DNA from: Burhinus oedicnemus
Lineage: Eukaryota > Chordata > Aves > Charadriiformes > Burhinidae
DNA length: 64,000 nucleotides
NCBI GenBank assembly: GCA_008921705.1
Contig: VFFE01007640.1
Coordinates: forward strand, 365,884-429,883
Direction of reading: 5' to 3'
The position numbers and the translations under genes are program-made. The notes under the pieces are model-generated. The model made no database searches and was not told where the DNA came from. It was given only the letters and a program-made list of their open reading frames with translations. This document shows, one piece after another, positions 42,593 to 53,961 of the stretch (position 1 is the stretch's first letter; every line of letters starts with the position of its first letter).

Positions 42593-42757
42593 ATCACAGA
42601 ATCATAGAATACCAGGTTGGAAGGGACCTCAAGAATCATCTGGTCCAACCTTTCTTGACAAAAGCACAGTCTAGACAAGATGACCCAGCACTCTGTCCAG
42701 CTGAATATTAAAAGTGTCCAATGATGAAAAAGTGGTGATGAAAGTGTCCAATTATGA
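42593..42757 (-). mobile_element. CR1 retrotransposon, short 3' fragment
   Basis: Reversed terminal octamers (ATCACAGAATCATAGAATAC) are followed by CAGGTTGGAAGGGACCTCAA, the ATCATCTGGTCCAACCTTTC block and CTAGACAAGATGACCCAGCA. This 3' end differs from the long copy and represents another CR1 subfamily. Near its truncated end a 16-base unit AAAGTGTCCAATGATG (42711-42726) recurs at 42741-42756 with one difference. Confidence 0.92.
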
Positions 42758-44804
42758 GTCTTCAGGTGCATAGAGCTCCAAACCTTTACTAATGCACCAA
42801 TACTTCACATCTGTAAATAACAACATTTCCTGTTGACGTTCAGCAGCTCAGTTGTCCATATACAAGAGACCCAGCAGGATGCCCTGCAATGGGCACATTT
42901 AACATTACTGGGCATGTTAACAGGCACGTCCTTTTCATAAAGGGATAAAAACTCTCTGAAATAGGGCCACAACTATTTTTAATGACCTTTTGCAAGTCAA
43001 GTTATGAAGAAATACATTCTCGAGTAGAAATATCAGTGGGAGGCTCGCACAATAAAATCCGAGGTAAAATATAGCCTTTACATAGCCATCAAACTGCCTA
43101 ATGTTCGTTAAGCTGCAGATGTGGTCAGCATCGAGTAACAGGAACAGGCTTACATTTAATACCCTCGTGATCGTTCTGTTTTCTTCCTTCCCATTATCGT
43201 TTCTCCTTTATTATCTTGCCGTCTTTCCTCCTGTCTTGCTTCTGCATCTTTTTCACCTTAGGAATCTGGTGAATCCTCCCTTCACTGAAGGAAAGCATCT
43301 TTGAAACAATTAGGCCTTCAGAGTATCCTTATCTCCCTTTTCATTAAGTCAACCAGAGTACAGGATAACACTGGAGTTCACACCTACTAAATGTAAGGCA
43401 TGGGACCACCTAGGAAAACAGAAACAAATTTCTTTTTTGGTTAAAATTTGGTATATAACCTGCACAAACACAGAGGCAGGAATGTAACAGCTGAAGTTGG
43501 AGAGATGCCTTTGCGCAGGGCCTGGGCCAAATCTGCATGCATTAGGAGCAACGGGAGCAATAACCGCTATCGCAGCTTCGCATGTGCTCAGGCCTCATTG
43601 AACGCTGCTGTACCGCTTCAAGACAAACAGGCACACTTTAAAATTAATGACTGATAAAACATCGGAGGAAAACGAGCCTTTCCTCCCACCAAAACACCAA
43701 TCAGTGTAAGAGCACTGGGCTAACAGCCAGAAAACCATGTGTTATCATAAAACCTTCTCTATCAACATTCTTCTTCTACACCTACAGGTAGAACTGGTCT
43801 CTATGCATTTACATCAACCCCCTGTGTCAAAGTAACAGTTTCAAAGAGGCTGATTTCAAGAATGGTAACTTCAACATATATTGGCATAACACGTGTGCAT
43901 TTTGCATCAAGTACTCAGCATATGAATACACAAAAAAAATACACTCTCTTACAAGGTGGGTATAATTTGTATACATCAGAGTGGAAAGGTTCAAGGGGGT
44001 TTCAGGACCCCAAGAGTGCAAGACTAACCCAGTGAATGTCTGGGTGTGCAAAGTGTATGTGTAGCCCTCATGCTTCAAGAGGCTGTTTTTTCAATAAAAG
44101 GAATGGAAAATCAAAGTTTTTCTAGCACAGCAGAGCACTCATTAAAAAACAACACTCCGATTTAATTGGGATATGGATATGTGCAATTAACCTTGGTGGA
44201 CTTGAACAGCCACATTCACACTGAATAGCAGAATCTGGACATTAACATGTGTACTACGAATGCTATTTCCTGTCATAACTTTACACTCTCTTCTTTGATC
44301 TTCTACAGCCTTTAATTCCATGTGTTGGCTGTTCACTACTTTTTATTTATCCTCCTATATGTGCTCAAAGGATTATTCTGACTTCAGTAATGTACCTGTC
44401 TGTTGGGGTTTTTTTCCACGTTGGCCTTTATCCATTTCAATAAGACAATTTAAAAAATGTTCAACCTTTCATTATTACAAAAAATAAACATTTTTTGTAA
44501 TCTCTTATTTCGTAAGAGTCTAATAATGATTGCCTGTGATGAGGATTGATGCTTTTTCCAGAACTCTTCAGTCCCTATAGCATATTTCTTTACGTGTCTC
44601 AGTTAAGAAGAACTACCCTAAATTGAAGTGCTGGTAGCAAAGATTTTCGGACAGATCCATAAAATAGGTAGTAGCAAGTCATGCAAGCCATCATATTCAT
44701 CCAAGAGTTTTGAAGAAACTCAAATATGACACCGTAAGGTATTAATTATGGAGGATCAACCCATCACTTAACTCATCCTTTGTGTTAGGGGATTGCAAAT
44801 TGGT
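42758..44804. other. unassigned DNA
   Basis: Nothing recognised. A pyrimidine-rich stretch ending in CTTTTTCACCTTAG at about 43260 resembles a splice acceptor but no exon is recognisable after it. Confidence 0.5.
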
Positions 44805-45420
44805 AGGTTGATGCTGTGCCATCAACTTTAAAAAGGGCTATGGAGGGACCTAAGGAAATACAGGGCAGACAATCTGTGTCTGTTCTCGAAAAAATGGTCG
44901 AAACTATGCAAAATAACAAATTAGTAGGTGGAGTACAAAGATGTGGCCAAACAGAAACAACTCAAGCTGGGTTTAATGTATGGAAGACATTGTTCACAGA
45001 CTTTTGAAGTCTCTTCTTTCAGAGGAGACAACGATCATACAGATGAGGTTGGTAATTCTGCTTGGATTTACAAAATATTTAGTATGATCCTTTACCAAAG
45101 TCTCTTAAAGAAACTACACTCTCGGGAGGTAAGAGGACAAATCCTCCAATGAATTAACAGCTTGACAAGAATTGAAAACGAAGGCTAGGAATAAAAGACA
45201 CTTTTTCACTATAGAAGGAAGCTTTCAGTGAAGTCTGTTAAGAATCTCTACTGGCGCCTACGTAATTCAAAATACTCATAAATCATCTGAAAAAGAGGAT
45301 AACGGAGAGCTGACAACGTTTGATGGGGATATCGAGTTATCCACAGTTGCAAAAAAGAAAGTCAACTGTGTAAAGCTACAGAAGGATCTTGTGATGCTGA
45401 GTAATTCTGTACTAGGTGCT
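44805..45420 (+). mobile_element. ancient CR1-type LINE fragment (reverse-transcriptase region)
   Basis: A 0.6-kb, strongly decayed piece with no octamer tail, recognisable by its ordered similarity to CR1 ORF2. In sequence: TTTAAAAAGGGCTATGGAGG and the GNYRP-equivalent region near 44830; AAAATGGTCGAAACTATGCA near 44890 (GK-ME block); CAAAGTCTCTTAAAGAAACT near 45095 (the RLL-KKL block after motif A); AAAACGAAGGCTAGGAATAA near 45175; TACTCATAAATCATCTGAAA near 45275 (the INDLEKG block); a degraded motif C; and GAAGGATCTTGTGATGCTGA near 45380 (LQKDL). Spacing between blocks matches an uninterrupted ORF2. Both ends are lost. It belongs to an older layer than the other CR1 copies. Confidence 0.78.
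45271..45417 (+). pseudogene. ancient CR1 ORF2, motif-C segment
   Basis: Read from CAA at 45271, 49 codons remain without a stop: QNTHKSSEKEDNGELTTFDG and then DIELSTVAKKKVNCVKLQKD. FDGDIE (45319-45336) sits exactly where CR1-type reverse transcriptases have FADDTK, so the first catalytic Asp of motif C is replaced by Gly and the second survives. The LQKDL block follows at the expected distance. A 49-codon open run is not significant by itself; the identification rests on block order and spacing. Confidence 0.7.
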
Positions 45421-46317
45421 GCCAATAAAGGGTGGGATTCACCGGCTTAATAACGTGTGTCTTGTATCATTTTCCATGCTTTCAGGTACCCTTCCTCACC
45501 CCAAACCGCCTCTCTAGAAGACAGCTACATACCATCTCCCCTGACCCTCCTGCATGGATGTCTCAGACATACTAGGGCAACTAAAAAAGGCATTCAATTC
45601 TATCCATGGTGAAATTAAATGTTGATCAATACAAAGTAACAGAAACATAGTAGTACCATCCTGACCGTAGGTATACAACAATGGGCTTTAACTGAACAAT
45701 GACTATTTAGAACATAGTTCCACACAAGTTTATTTTTTAATTTATAAGAAACCCTGATTTATGTCCTGTATTTTTCTTCTTTTCCTTTTTTTGTTACACA
45801 CAAAGACACACACGCACATGGTGAAAATATTTACTTGCAATTTATCTTCTCAGGCCACTTTTCAAGCTGATACAGATTTTGCTGGATGACTTAGATTTAC
45901 ATCTATTATCTCAATGACTGGCAACTGATAACGTCAGTTATCAGTCATCTTCAAACTTCATCTCTGTAAAAAGATGATACTGAAAGAGAAGATTAAATTA
46001 TTTTGACTCAAGTGATCCTTTAACACAAAACTTTAAGTTTCTTTCCCCTTCCATAGGCTTTATTTAACTTTCCCCTGACTAGAAGCATGGACAATAAGAA
46101 ACCTAACTCAATGTCTGATTTTGCTGAAGTTCAGCCTTAAGGGTGTTTCATGCTCCTTTATTTTCTTTGCCATTAAGTCATTTTAAGTTGTGATATCATT
46201 CCTTTCTCCACTGATCTCAGCTCACACTGGCTCCATTAAGTTCATGATTTCATCCATTTTAATTCTACCAAAAGTAGGACCGTATAGGAGCCACAGCATA
46301 AATATTTTGGGTTTGTC
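45421..46317. other. unassigned DNA
   Basis: Nothing recognised after the ancient CR1 fragment. Confidence 0.5.
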
Positions 46318-46340
46318 TTTTTTTTTTTTTTTTTTTTTTT
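46318..46340. repeat. T23 homopolymer
   Basis: Twenty-three consecutive T's. No TTTATT (reverse polyadenylation signal) or recognisable retrocopy lies to its right, so it is treated as a simple repeat. Confidence 0.95.
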
Positions 46341-47343
46341 AAATTAGCTCCTGGAAAGCTGCTGATTTTGCCATGGTTCTTACAAACACCTCTCTTCTTT
46401 CCTTTAACACCTGGATGGTTGTCAAGCAGTAAAACTCAACTCTTGATGTACTCACATACAAGTTGCATCAATAGTCACCCATTCAGTAGCCATTTGCCTC
46501 TTACCCTCACCATTCAAGGGCTTCCTACTTTTTCCACCCCATTGCCTATGTTACCACCGTAAGTACATCTGACAGATTGGTCCTCGTTCAATTCTATGGC
46601 CCTCTTCCATACATTTCCTGCTTCCCCACAGAACATCCCAGAACCACCTCCTCTCTCTTTTCTTTTCATCTCTTCCTCAGTTTTGACCACTGGCTGCCTG
46701 AAGACACCTGTTTTGAATCAGATATTGTTAGCTTCAGCCAAATTCACTTCCTGCCATTTCCTTTATCTGTACTAACTCCTTTCCTTTTAGTTTGCTTTTA
46801 AAAATATCCGCTATGATTCAGCTTTTCTCCAGTAGAACAGATTCAATATATGCCACCTTTGGAGAGCTTCCAATTTTACAGGGGCAGAAAAAGTGTCCAT
46901 ATTTAGTTCCAAGGAGTTCTGACAGGTGAAATGAGCTAACTGATTTGCATTTATTTGTCCAAATTACTGGCTTCTCTTCAATCACCCGGTAGAAAAGATC
47001 TGTTTTAGAAGGGTGTGTTATTAGATGTGGTTGCTACTGTATTCTTTCTTTGATCTATCTGCATTAGGGATCCCTAAATTTGCTTCAGTCCACAGAATAA
47101 CCAGATGATTTGAAAGAATTCAGAAGAATACTATTCAGCATAATGTAACATTTTCGGAGCACCACTGTTTGTCAAGTCATCAAAGCTTTCTTTCTTCTCC
47201 AGGTGGTATCTGGAATTTCCCATTGAAAATCTTTAAGATCTGTTATTCTCATGAAAACTTTTCTTTTGGGTGTTGTTTTTTGTTCTGTGGGAGGATAGAC
47301 AAGGTATTTTGGAGGGAGTCTTTGTTCTACAGTACCATATTAA
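46341..47343. other. unassigned, pyrimidine-rich DNA
   Basis: The + strand is rich in C and T between 46360 and 46800, giving Ser/Pro/Phe-rich chance frames of 64 and 74 codons. No domain recognised. Confidence 0.5.
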
Positions 47344-47458
47344 AGAATCACAGGCTCATAGAATGGTTTGGGTTGGAAGGGACCTTAAAGAACATCTAGT
47401 TCCAACCCCCCTGCCATGGGCAGGGACACCTGCCACTAGACCAGGTTACTCAAAAGCT
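47344..47458 (-). mobile_element. CR1 retrotransposon, very short 3' end
   Basis: About 115 bp: reversed octamers (AGAATCACAGGCTCATAGAA), TGGTTTGGGTTGGAAGGGAC, the CTAGTTCCAACCCCCCTGCC block and CACTAGACCAGGTTACTCAA, then loss of similarity. The 3' end is of the same general type as the copy at 59386-60332. Confidence 0.94.
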
Positions 47459-47820
47459 CATGGCTTACTGAATTTTTGGCCTTTACATTTCATTGGCATG
47501 CTGCTTTGAGCCTAACTTCATAATCACTAATGAAAATATAAAGCAAGTCCGCATATAATATTCATTCTGGAAGCAGTGCCAGCATCCCTCTGCAAGTCAG
47601 TATATATCTGTCTGGGCACAGTCACTCCTGGGGGTCTAAAAAGTCACGTAGCAAGACTAAACTCCAAGCCAATTAACATGAACTTTTCTTTAAAACTTCA
47701 GGAAATAATGTAGCAAGCTCTTAAAATCAGCAGGAGTTGGGTGCCTAACTGCTTTTGATGTTTTTGAAAGTCTATCTCTAAAAAATATAAGCAGCAGCTA
47801 ATAATTTAGTAATTCTATCA

Positions 47821-48010
47821 AAAGAAGCAATTAAGTGTGTCTTGCGTGATTTGTTCTCTATAAAAATCATGCTGCTTGTTTACTCAAACTTCTATTACCC
47901 TCTAGATTTTACTGATTTAATCTCCGGGTATTTATTCTATTATTTTATACGGAATTGAAATCTAATTCATGAGCTACTCACAGTGACACCTAAATCTTTT
48001 CTGGCAGCCA
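47821..48010 (-). mobile_element. ancient CR1-type LINE fragment (reverse-transcriptase region)
   Basis: Read on the - strand this 190-bp piece keeps several ordered ORF2 blocks: GRKDLGNYRPVSL-like sequence near 48000-47970 (bases AAAAGATTTAGGTGTCACTG), ISIPYKIIE near 47965-47940 where CR1 has TS(I/V)PGKIME, and QHDFYREQITQDTLNCFF (47821-47874) aligning with the QHGF-(K/R)G-SC-TNLISFF block. The distance between blocks equals that in an intact ORF2. Stops interrupt the middle and there is no 3' tail. It lies 2.4 kb from, and opposite in strand to, the other ancient fragment, so the two are not one broken copy unless an inversion occurred. Confidence 0.72.
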
Positions 48011-49684
48011 ATCTGTCAAATGAAGAGATGATCAGTCAGTGTAAGACAATTTTTGCCAATATATACTACTACACTTAGAAAGTAGAAAGTAACTGAGCTA
48101 CAGTTCAGTTAAATTCCATATTAAGAGTTGGATTGTTTCAAGTTACCTAGGTTTTCTAACTATTCTGCATCAACTTGACTAAGCAATGCAATTTAACTAA
48201 TGTAGTTCCCGACTCTTTCCTTCCACAAATTAGCGTAGAAATGTCCATCTGCAAAGACTTAGGCAAAGGTCCTGCAGCTTTGCACTGGACTGGTAGCCAG
48301 TAGGCTCTGTCACAACTCAGCTTCTTGCTGCTCACCCAGTTTGTAGTTGCAGGTGGACTTTGCTCCTTATTTTTCTGTGTAATGTATCTCAGAACAAAGC
48401 CTGGCAAAAACATTCAGAAAAAAATAGCTTAAGTCCATATGCACTATCTCTACCCACCATTTTATTACATTCTTCCAAAAACAAAATTAAAAAATTCCCA
48501 CAACACTTCTCCAGCTGTCAAGACACACTATTTGCTTGCAGATGCTCTGCCATGTTGGTGTGACACACTGCTCTGGACTTCATCAAAAATCTAAGCAATT
48601 TTCTGTGGAAACACTGATCTACTTTCCAGCATCTCCCTGGGCTCCATTCTGAATAAAGTCACTACCTTAGGGGGTTTCTGGTGCCTGGAAGGTGACACTG
48701 CATATTGTCATCAACATTTCCGCCACACTTTGAGAAGAGCACAACAGAATTAGTTGTAAATCATAAAGCACGGTGACACTAAGAGCTGCCGGATCTGGCC
48801 TTTAGGTACTGGGCCCTGCAACACAGTTCATAAAAATGACTAATAATAAAATTCAGAGAAAGTAGCATGTCGTCTGGAAGCAGCAAGGAATGCCAGTAAG
48901 AAAGGAGATGAAAGGCTATTTCTGAAATTTCCTGTCTCCTACTGCAGGTGCCTGCTTAACCTGTGAACCTAGAAGAGACTATGATACATCACCTAAAGCC
49001 CTCAACCCCACTTACGTGCCTAAATTACCCCTTTGGGTAGAGAAGATTGCTTCATTCTTTCCCCTCGAAAGATGAATGAAGGATGAGATGCTCTTCGTAT
49101 AATTGCATTTTTGTGAATGGAAGTTCAGCACAAGCTTCAGTCTGGAGGTCAAATCCATATTTCCACCTCCCAGGAGAGTGCTATGACCAGCATCAAACAA
49201 CAAATAAGGCTCAGACAGAGGAAGTCTCCATCCTACCTGTGAAAGGTGGCCAATTGTGCATGGAGACATGAAAGAAGCTTCAGCACAAAGGATAAGAAAT
49301 TTACTTCTGAAAACCCTGGTGCCTGAAATCTTGGAGACATCTAAGCAGGGAGGAAAGGAGGGATGGGAATGGGCATGGGCTTTGTCAATTGCCTGCTTGG
49401 ACTTGGAAACTTAAATTTTGTCAAAGCCGCGTTTCAGCTACTAAACTGCCTATGTGGGTCCAGGGCTTCGTAGTCCTGTGATGCGTCCCTGGCAGTTAGA
49501 GAGGGTGTTTCATGGGAGCTCATCCTGGTTAGAGGACAGTGGCGAGAACAAGTAGCTATTTGCTATTAGCCAGCCCTTTCAGCTTTGTGACTGTTGGGGT
49601 CTTCTGGCTCCTGTTCAGAAAGGAAGGTAAATTTGAGGCTTCTGCAGGTGTGACCGTACCTTTAGTCAGTGATGAATAAACAGA
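48011..49684. other. unassigned DNA
   Basis: Nothing recognised. Chance frames up to 85 codons. Confidence 0.5.
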
Positions 49685-49742
49685 AAAAATAAATTAAGAA
49701 CAAAGATATAAAGAAAAATAAGTTAAGAACAAAGATATAAAG
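49685..49742 (+). repeat. 29-bp tandem duplication
   Basis: AAAAATAAATTAAGAACAAA... (49685-49713) is repeated at 49714-49742 with a single difference (A to G). Confidence 0.95.
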
Positions 49743-49758
49743 ATTGCAGTAGTAAGCA

Positions 49759-49782
49759 ACTGAATAAAAGACTGAATAAAAG
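49759..49782 (+). repeat. 12-bp tandem duplication
   Basis: ACTGAATAAAAG occurs twice in perfect tandem, 17 bases after the 29-bp duplication. Confidence 0.95.
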
Positions 49783-52700
49783 GCTATGAAACACCTTTTA
49801 AAAAAACAACTAACATTTACTTTTCTATGTTTTTGAGCCACTTTATTTTAAAACAAATAATTTTAAACCACCTTGAATATTGATAGCCTCAACCTGTATC
49901 TATGATGCAGAGATTCCTGAAACACTGTCTTTCTTAAAATCAGACTATAAAATATGCTATTATGCCAATGTTTTGGTTTTGCACCCAAAAACTGAACCCC
50001 CAAAATAACAAGCTGTTTTCTCACCTTCTGTCTTGCCCAAAAGGGAAAAAAAAAACAATTGGAATGTCAGGTGCTCTGTAATACAGTCAAATACATGTTT
50101 TTCCATATATTTTCCTTTCATCCTCAGTTTCAAGATAAAAAGGTTCTAATGCGGACCCAAGAAAATGAAATGTGGAATCTGACATCATATCACACTGTTA
50201 TGCAGTACTGTACATATTAATAGATCTCAAAGAAATTTAGGAAAGCAGCAAGTATTTGTATATCTACCTTGGTGAAATCGAGGGACGGACGGGGTGATTT
50301 TTCTCAGGGTACATTGGGACCAAGCCAGAACTTGGAAATTCTTTTGGAGGAGCTCATAGATCCTTTATCCCAGTCCTACTCTGCCTCAGATCAGCCATGA
50401 TGCTTTTCATTTTATGTAAATTCACCAGTAATAAGGACTCAGAAATTATCTGACCATTCTGTTAACTACCTGTGAACCACAACATAAAACAACTCACTCT
50501 CCCACAAAGCTGTAGTGGTTCGGTAGATTATCACTACTAAACAAAGCCAAAATAAAAAATAATATCCAACCTCCATGTCCAAAATACCATTTGGAGGTAG
50601 TAAAATAATCAGATGTGAATGAATAAAGATGTCAAGCTTGGTTTAGTAAATAGACCATTTAATAAGCTCCCTTTTCTGGGAGTTTACTGCTTAACAGCAG
50701 TTAAGCACATCTAAGAACCCAATAAATGTGCAATATGCTAAACTACTACTGTGAATGCTATGAATCCACAAACCTAATTCAATTTTTTTTCATTTTCAGA
50801 GGTGATAAACTGAGGAGACCCTTCTACTTTCATTTCAAAATCAATTTTGTCATTGATTTCACTGAAACAAAGGAAAGACTTATACAAGGACTTACTGTTA
50901 ATTGGAAAAGAAATACTGTGAGCAGCTTTACACGAAGTGCTCCACAGCTTTGTATGAGTCACAATGTGACAAATAATATGCAAAAAGCAACAGAAAATAA
51001 ATGAGAAAAATGGAAATATCAACTCAAAGATATTTTTATTGTAGAGGATGATGAGTTTCCATAGAACTGATGTTGCAGAAAGTTAGTGCAATTTGAATTT
51101 CATGAAAGATAGCCAAAAAAATAATTGTTTAAATCACCCCTTAAATCTCTAAAAGCACTCTTCATGCACATATCTAAAGGGGGAGAAAATGCATAGCTGA
51201 TCAGATTATATTCAAATAGAGTAAGCCTATATACTACATTAGAAAACTGATAAGCATATACCTGATAAGCAAAAACTTCTTTACTACAGTTAAGAATTGA
51301 TAAAGTACTATCAAACCAGTTCTTTACTAAAAAAAAAAAAAATAATTCAGGAGAGGATTCAAATTTTCAAGGTTTAATCACTTTTACTAGTAAGAGAGAG
51401 AATGAGCAACCAAACCCTGACCTCTTAGACTGGCACAAATCTAGATTTACTTTACCATATCTGACAGCAGAATTTTGTTCCACTTATCTAATTTTTATTT
51501 TAATGAGTTCTGGTCTATCAAAAGTAACTAACTGCCCATTCATAACCTCAAACTTAAGAAGCCTCTAAACTCCTGATTGCTGAAAGTAGGAAAGATATTC
51601 CAAGGGAAACATCACTCTGTACTTGACATCTTGCCACACTTTATCTCTAAGCATGAACCATGGACTTCTATCAGCTGCAGAGCTACAAAGGTCCTTTGGG
51701 ACTTTTGTTCTATCTGCTATGGCCGGTCTAAAGTTTTATGAACCATCTGAAGAGACTCAGTCTGCTAATGCCAAATGTGACATAAGTTGGCTTGTTAGAA
51801 GGCAGGCCTGGACTGAGCTTAGAATCAAAGGCTCCACCATGCAGAGATGCAACAGATCAGGATGTGCAATTCTGTTTTACAGTCAAGGGGCAAATCCAGG
51901 TAGACTGCAAATTCTCAAGTGAGTGATTCACCTGGCTTTTTTATTGACACTAATCTTTAAATAGTGGCTTTTTGTGTTTCATGCTTTATCTTATATTCAT
52001 GCAGTAGCAGAGACCAACAAAGGATCACAGTGGAGGTTAGAAGAAGCATGTGACAGTGATTCATCTCCAAAGTATTAAGTGAGGTTTTACATGGTAGTGC
52101 TTCCTGTAACAACGGATGACTGGATTCAATCTCCCCAGGTTTATTCCCTGTCCTTCAATCCAGTATTACCATTCTGCTACTGTCATGGCATTTCAATATT
52201 TCTAGGTGGCTATCCGGTGTTAGAAATCACGGCTCTTCACTCGTGACTGGTTTTTTTCTGATTACCTATTCCAAAAACAGTAAATGTTTATCCAAATAGG
52301 AATATCCCTTTCTAAGGACCTCAGAAGTAAGGACACAGCAGGGAAGAAGAAAATGTGGTGAAAAGACAGCACCAAAATAAGGAAGAGCACTCTGTTACCC
52401 CTCCTTCTGTCCCCAAAATAATTCAAGACCCAGCCTTCACTCAGAAAATCCCAGACTGGTGACAGCAAAGGGAGTACCACAGCAGTCAGATTGAGAGGCA
52501 GGTGGCATAGCAAAAAAAAGGATAGGAGCTGAACACCAACAGGTTTAGATGAGCTGGAGACAGGGCCAGAGAGTTATTTATAAAGCAGAGATCAGTACAA
52601 ATGGGGTAAGTTCAGGAACTGGTACCAGAGGCACATGAAGAAGGAGGTAGTCAAGTATCTGTGTAAACATACATATACGTAGTATGTATTTGTGGGAGGA

Positions 52701-53282
52701 AAAGCTTCAGCCTTTCTGTGGTTTTGCTTTTTCTTTAATTGTATAGCATCCTATTTTAGATGTTTCCACCATACGTTAAGAACAGTTCAGAGGAGCACAG
52801 AACACATAGCTTTTAAATGTAGCGGCCCCTGAAACTCAGCTCTCAGCAGAGGCAGTGATGGCAGAGCAGATTGTGGATCTGACGGCTCCTACACACTTTG
52901 GTTGTCCCGTTGCTCTACAGCTAGAGCACAGCTCACAAACTGAAGGTAAATAACCGAGCAAAGGGGTGGCCCAAGTTGCCAAAATAATGTATCGAAACCC
53001 TCTCCTGAAGTTACTCCATTATGTACGATGGTGAATATTTGTAAAAATGTCCCTTCCCTTTCCACAAAAGAATAATGTCCTGTTCTGTCATCCACTGCTT
53101 TGTTAGAAAGTCCCAAGGCTGCTTCAAGAGCTGACCAGTTGCGTGGCACAGTAAAATACAAAAATGTGTCATCATGCTTGGACTATTAGCTTTATCATGG
53201 GTTAATTGGGTTCATTACGCTGGGTGCAGCACTCGTTCCAGAACTGACATGCTTGGTGTATCTCTACACAACGTAGTCGTGT
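49783..53282. other. unassigned DNA (3.5 kb)
   Basis: No gene recognised. A14 runs from 51329 to 51342. Frames up to 99 codons lack known domains. Confidence 0.5.
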
Positions 53283-53405
53283 TCTCTACCTCTCTGCTTC
53301 TCCTCCTTGCTTGTAAAATGGGGGTGATAGCTTTTCCCAACTTCTTCACAAGGGTCTTGTCACAGCAAATTAACACCCTGAGATGCTTGGACACTAAGGA
53401 AATAC
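53283..53405 (+). mobile_element. probable MIR-type SINE relic
   Basis: CTCTACCTCTCTGCTTCTCC followed by TTGTAAAATGGGGGTGATAG matches the conserved MIR stretch (cctctctgtgcctcag... tgtaaaatggggataata). It continues with CACAAGGGTCTTGTCACAGC and AAATTAACACCCTGAGATGC, corresponding to the cacagggttgttgtgagg and ttaat...ctttgagatcc parts. Order and spacing agree over about 120 bases. MIR copies are old, and this one is correspondingly diverged. Confidence 0.62.
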
Positions 53406-53944
53406 AGTAAAGTCTCCAAGGTAAGGGAGAAGAGATGGGCCTACTGTGGGTTAGATGAATAGGTAATGTTGGAATGACCAATAGGAAGGGTCTGAATCCA
53501 TAACTAATGCTAAACACTTCAAACAAATATTTATCCCTCTGACTTCACATAAGATGGTGACACGATGCAAAAAAGGCAGATGAACACCCAGAAAAATTCA
53601 TGCAGGGACACTGACCCTTAGAGATGTACACACAAGCTTCATTCAGACTGCAAGAGTCATCAACAACAGGGCTGAGCTAGCACCTCCGGGTTTTGGCAAG
53701 GCTCAAATCGCAGGAAGGGATGATGCAACTCAGGTCTGCTGGCATGGACAATTGAAGCCCTAGTTTTCAAACCCCTGAAAACATGGTATATTTAGTCCTA
53801 TAATTCATAGTCTTCTTGTGACACAAAAGAGTTTATTAATTATATGGCTTACAGGCACCTTCCCATTTATATTTCTTGTTTCTTTAGAGTACCCAAAACA
53901 AACAAAGCAAACAAATCTTAATTTGCATGACTGTTCCCAACTGT
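53406..53944. other. unassigned DNA
   Basis: Nothing recognised. Confidence 0.5.
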
Positions 53945-53961
53945 AAAAAAAAAAAAAAAAA
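53945..53961. repeat. A17 homopolymer
   Basis: Seventeen consecutive A's. No AATAAA lies just upstream. Confidence 0.95.

Noticed and set aside
47970..48010. Initial reading of ARKDLGVTVSS as the KDLGV block of the CR1 C-terminus
   Set aside because: The downstream blocks (PYKIIE, QHDFYR) fit the NYRPVSL-PGK-QHGF region in order and spacing, so the segment belongs to the earlier part of the reverse transcriptase.
50785..50825. TTCATTTTCAGAGGTGATAA ACTGAGGAG, similar to reversed MIR core
   Set aside because: Similarity lasts only about 25 bases and the flanks do not continue as MIR.
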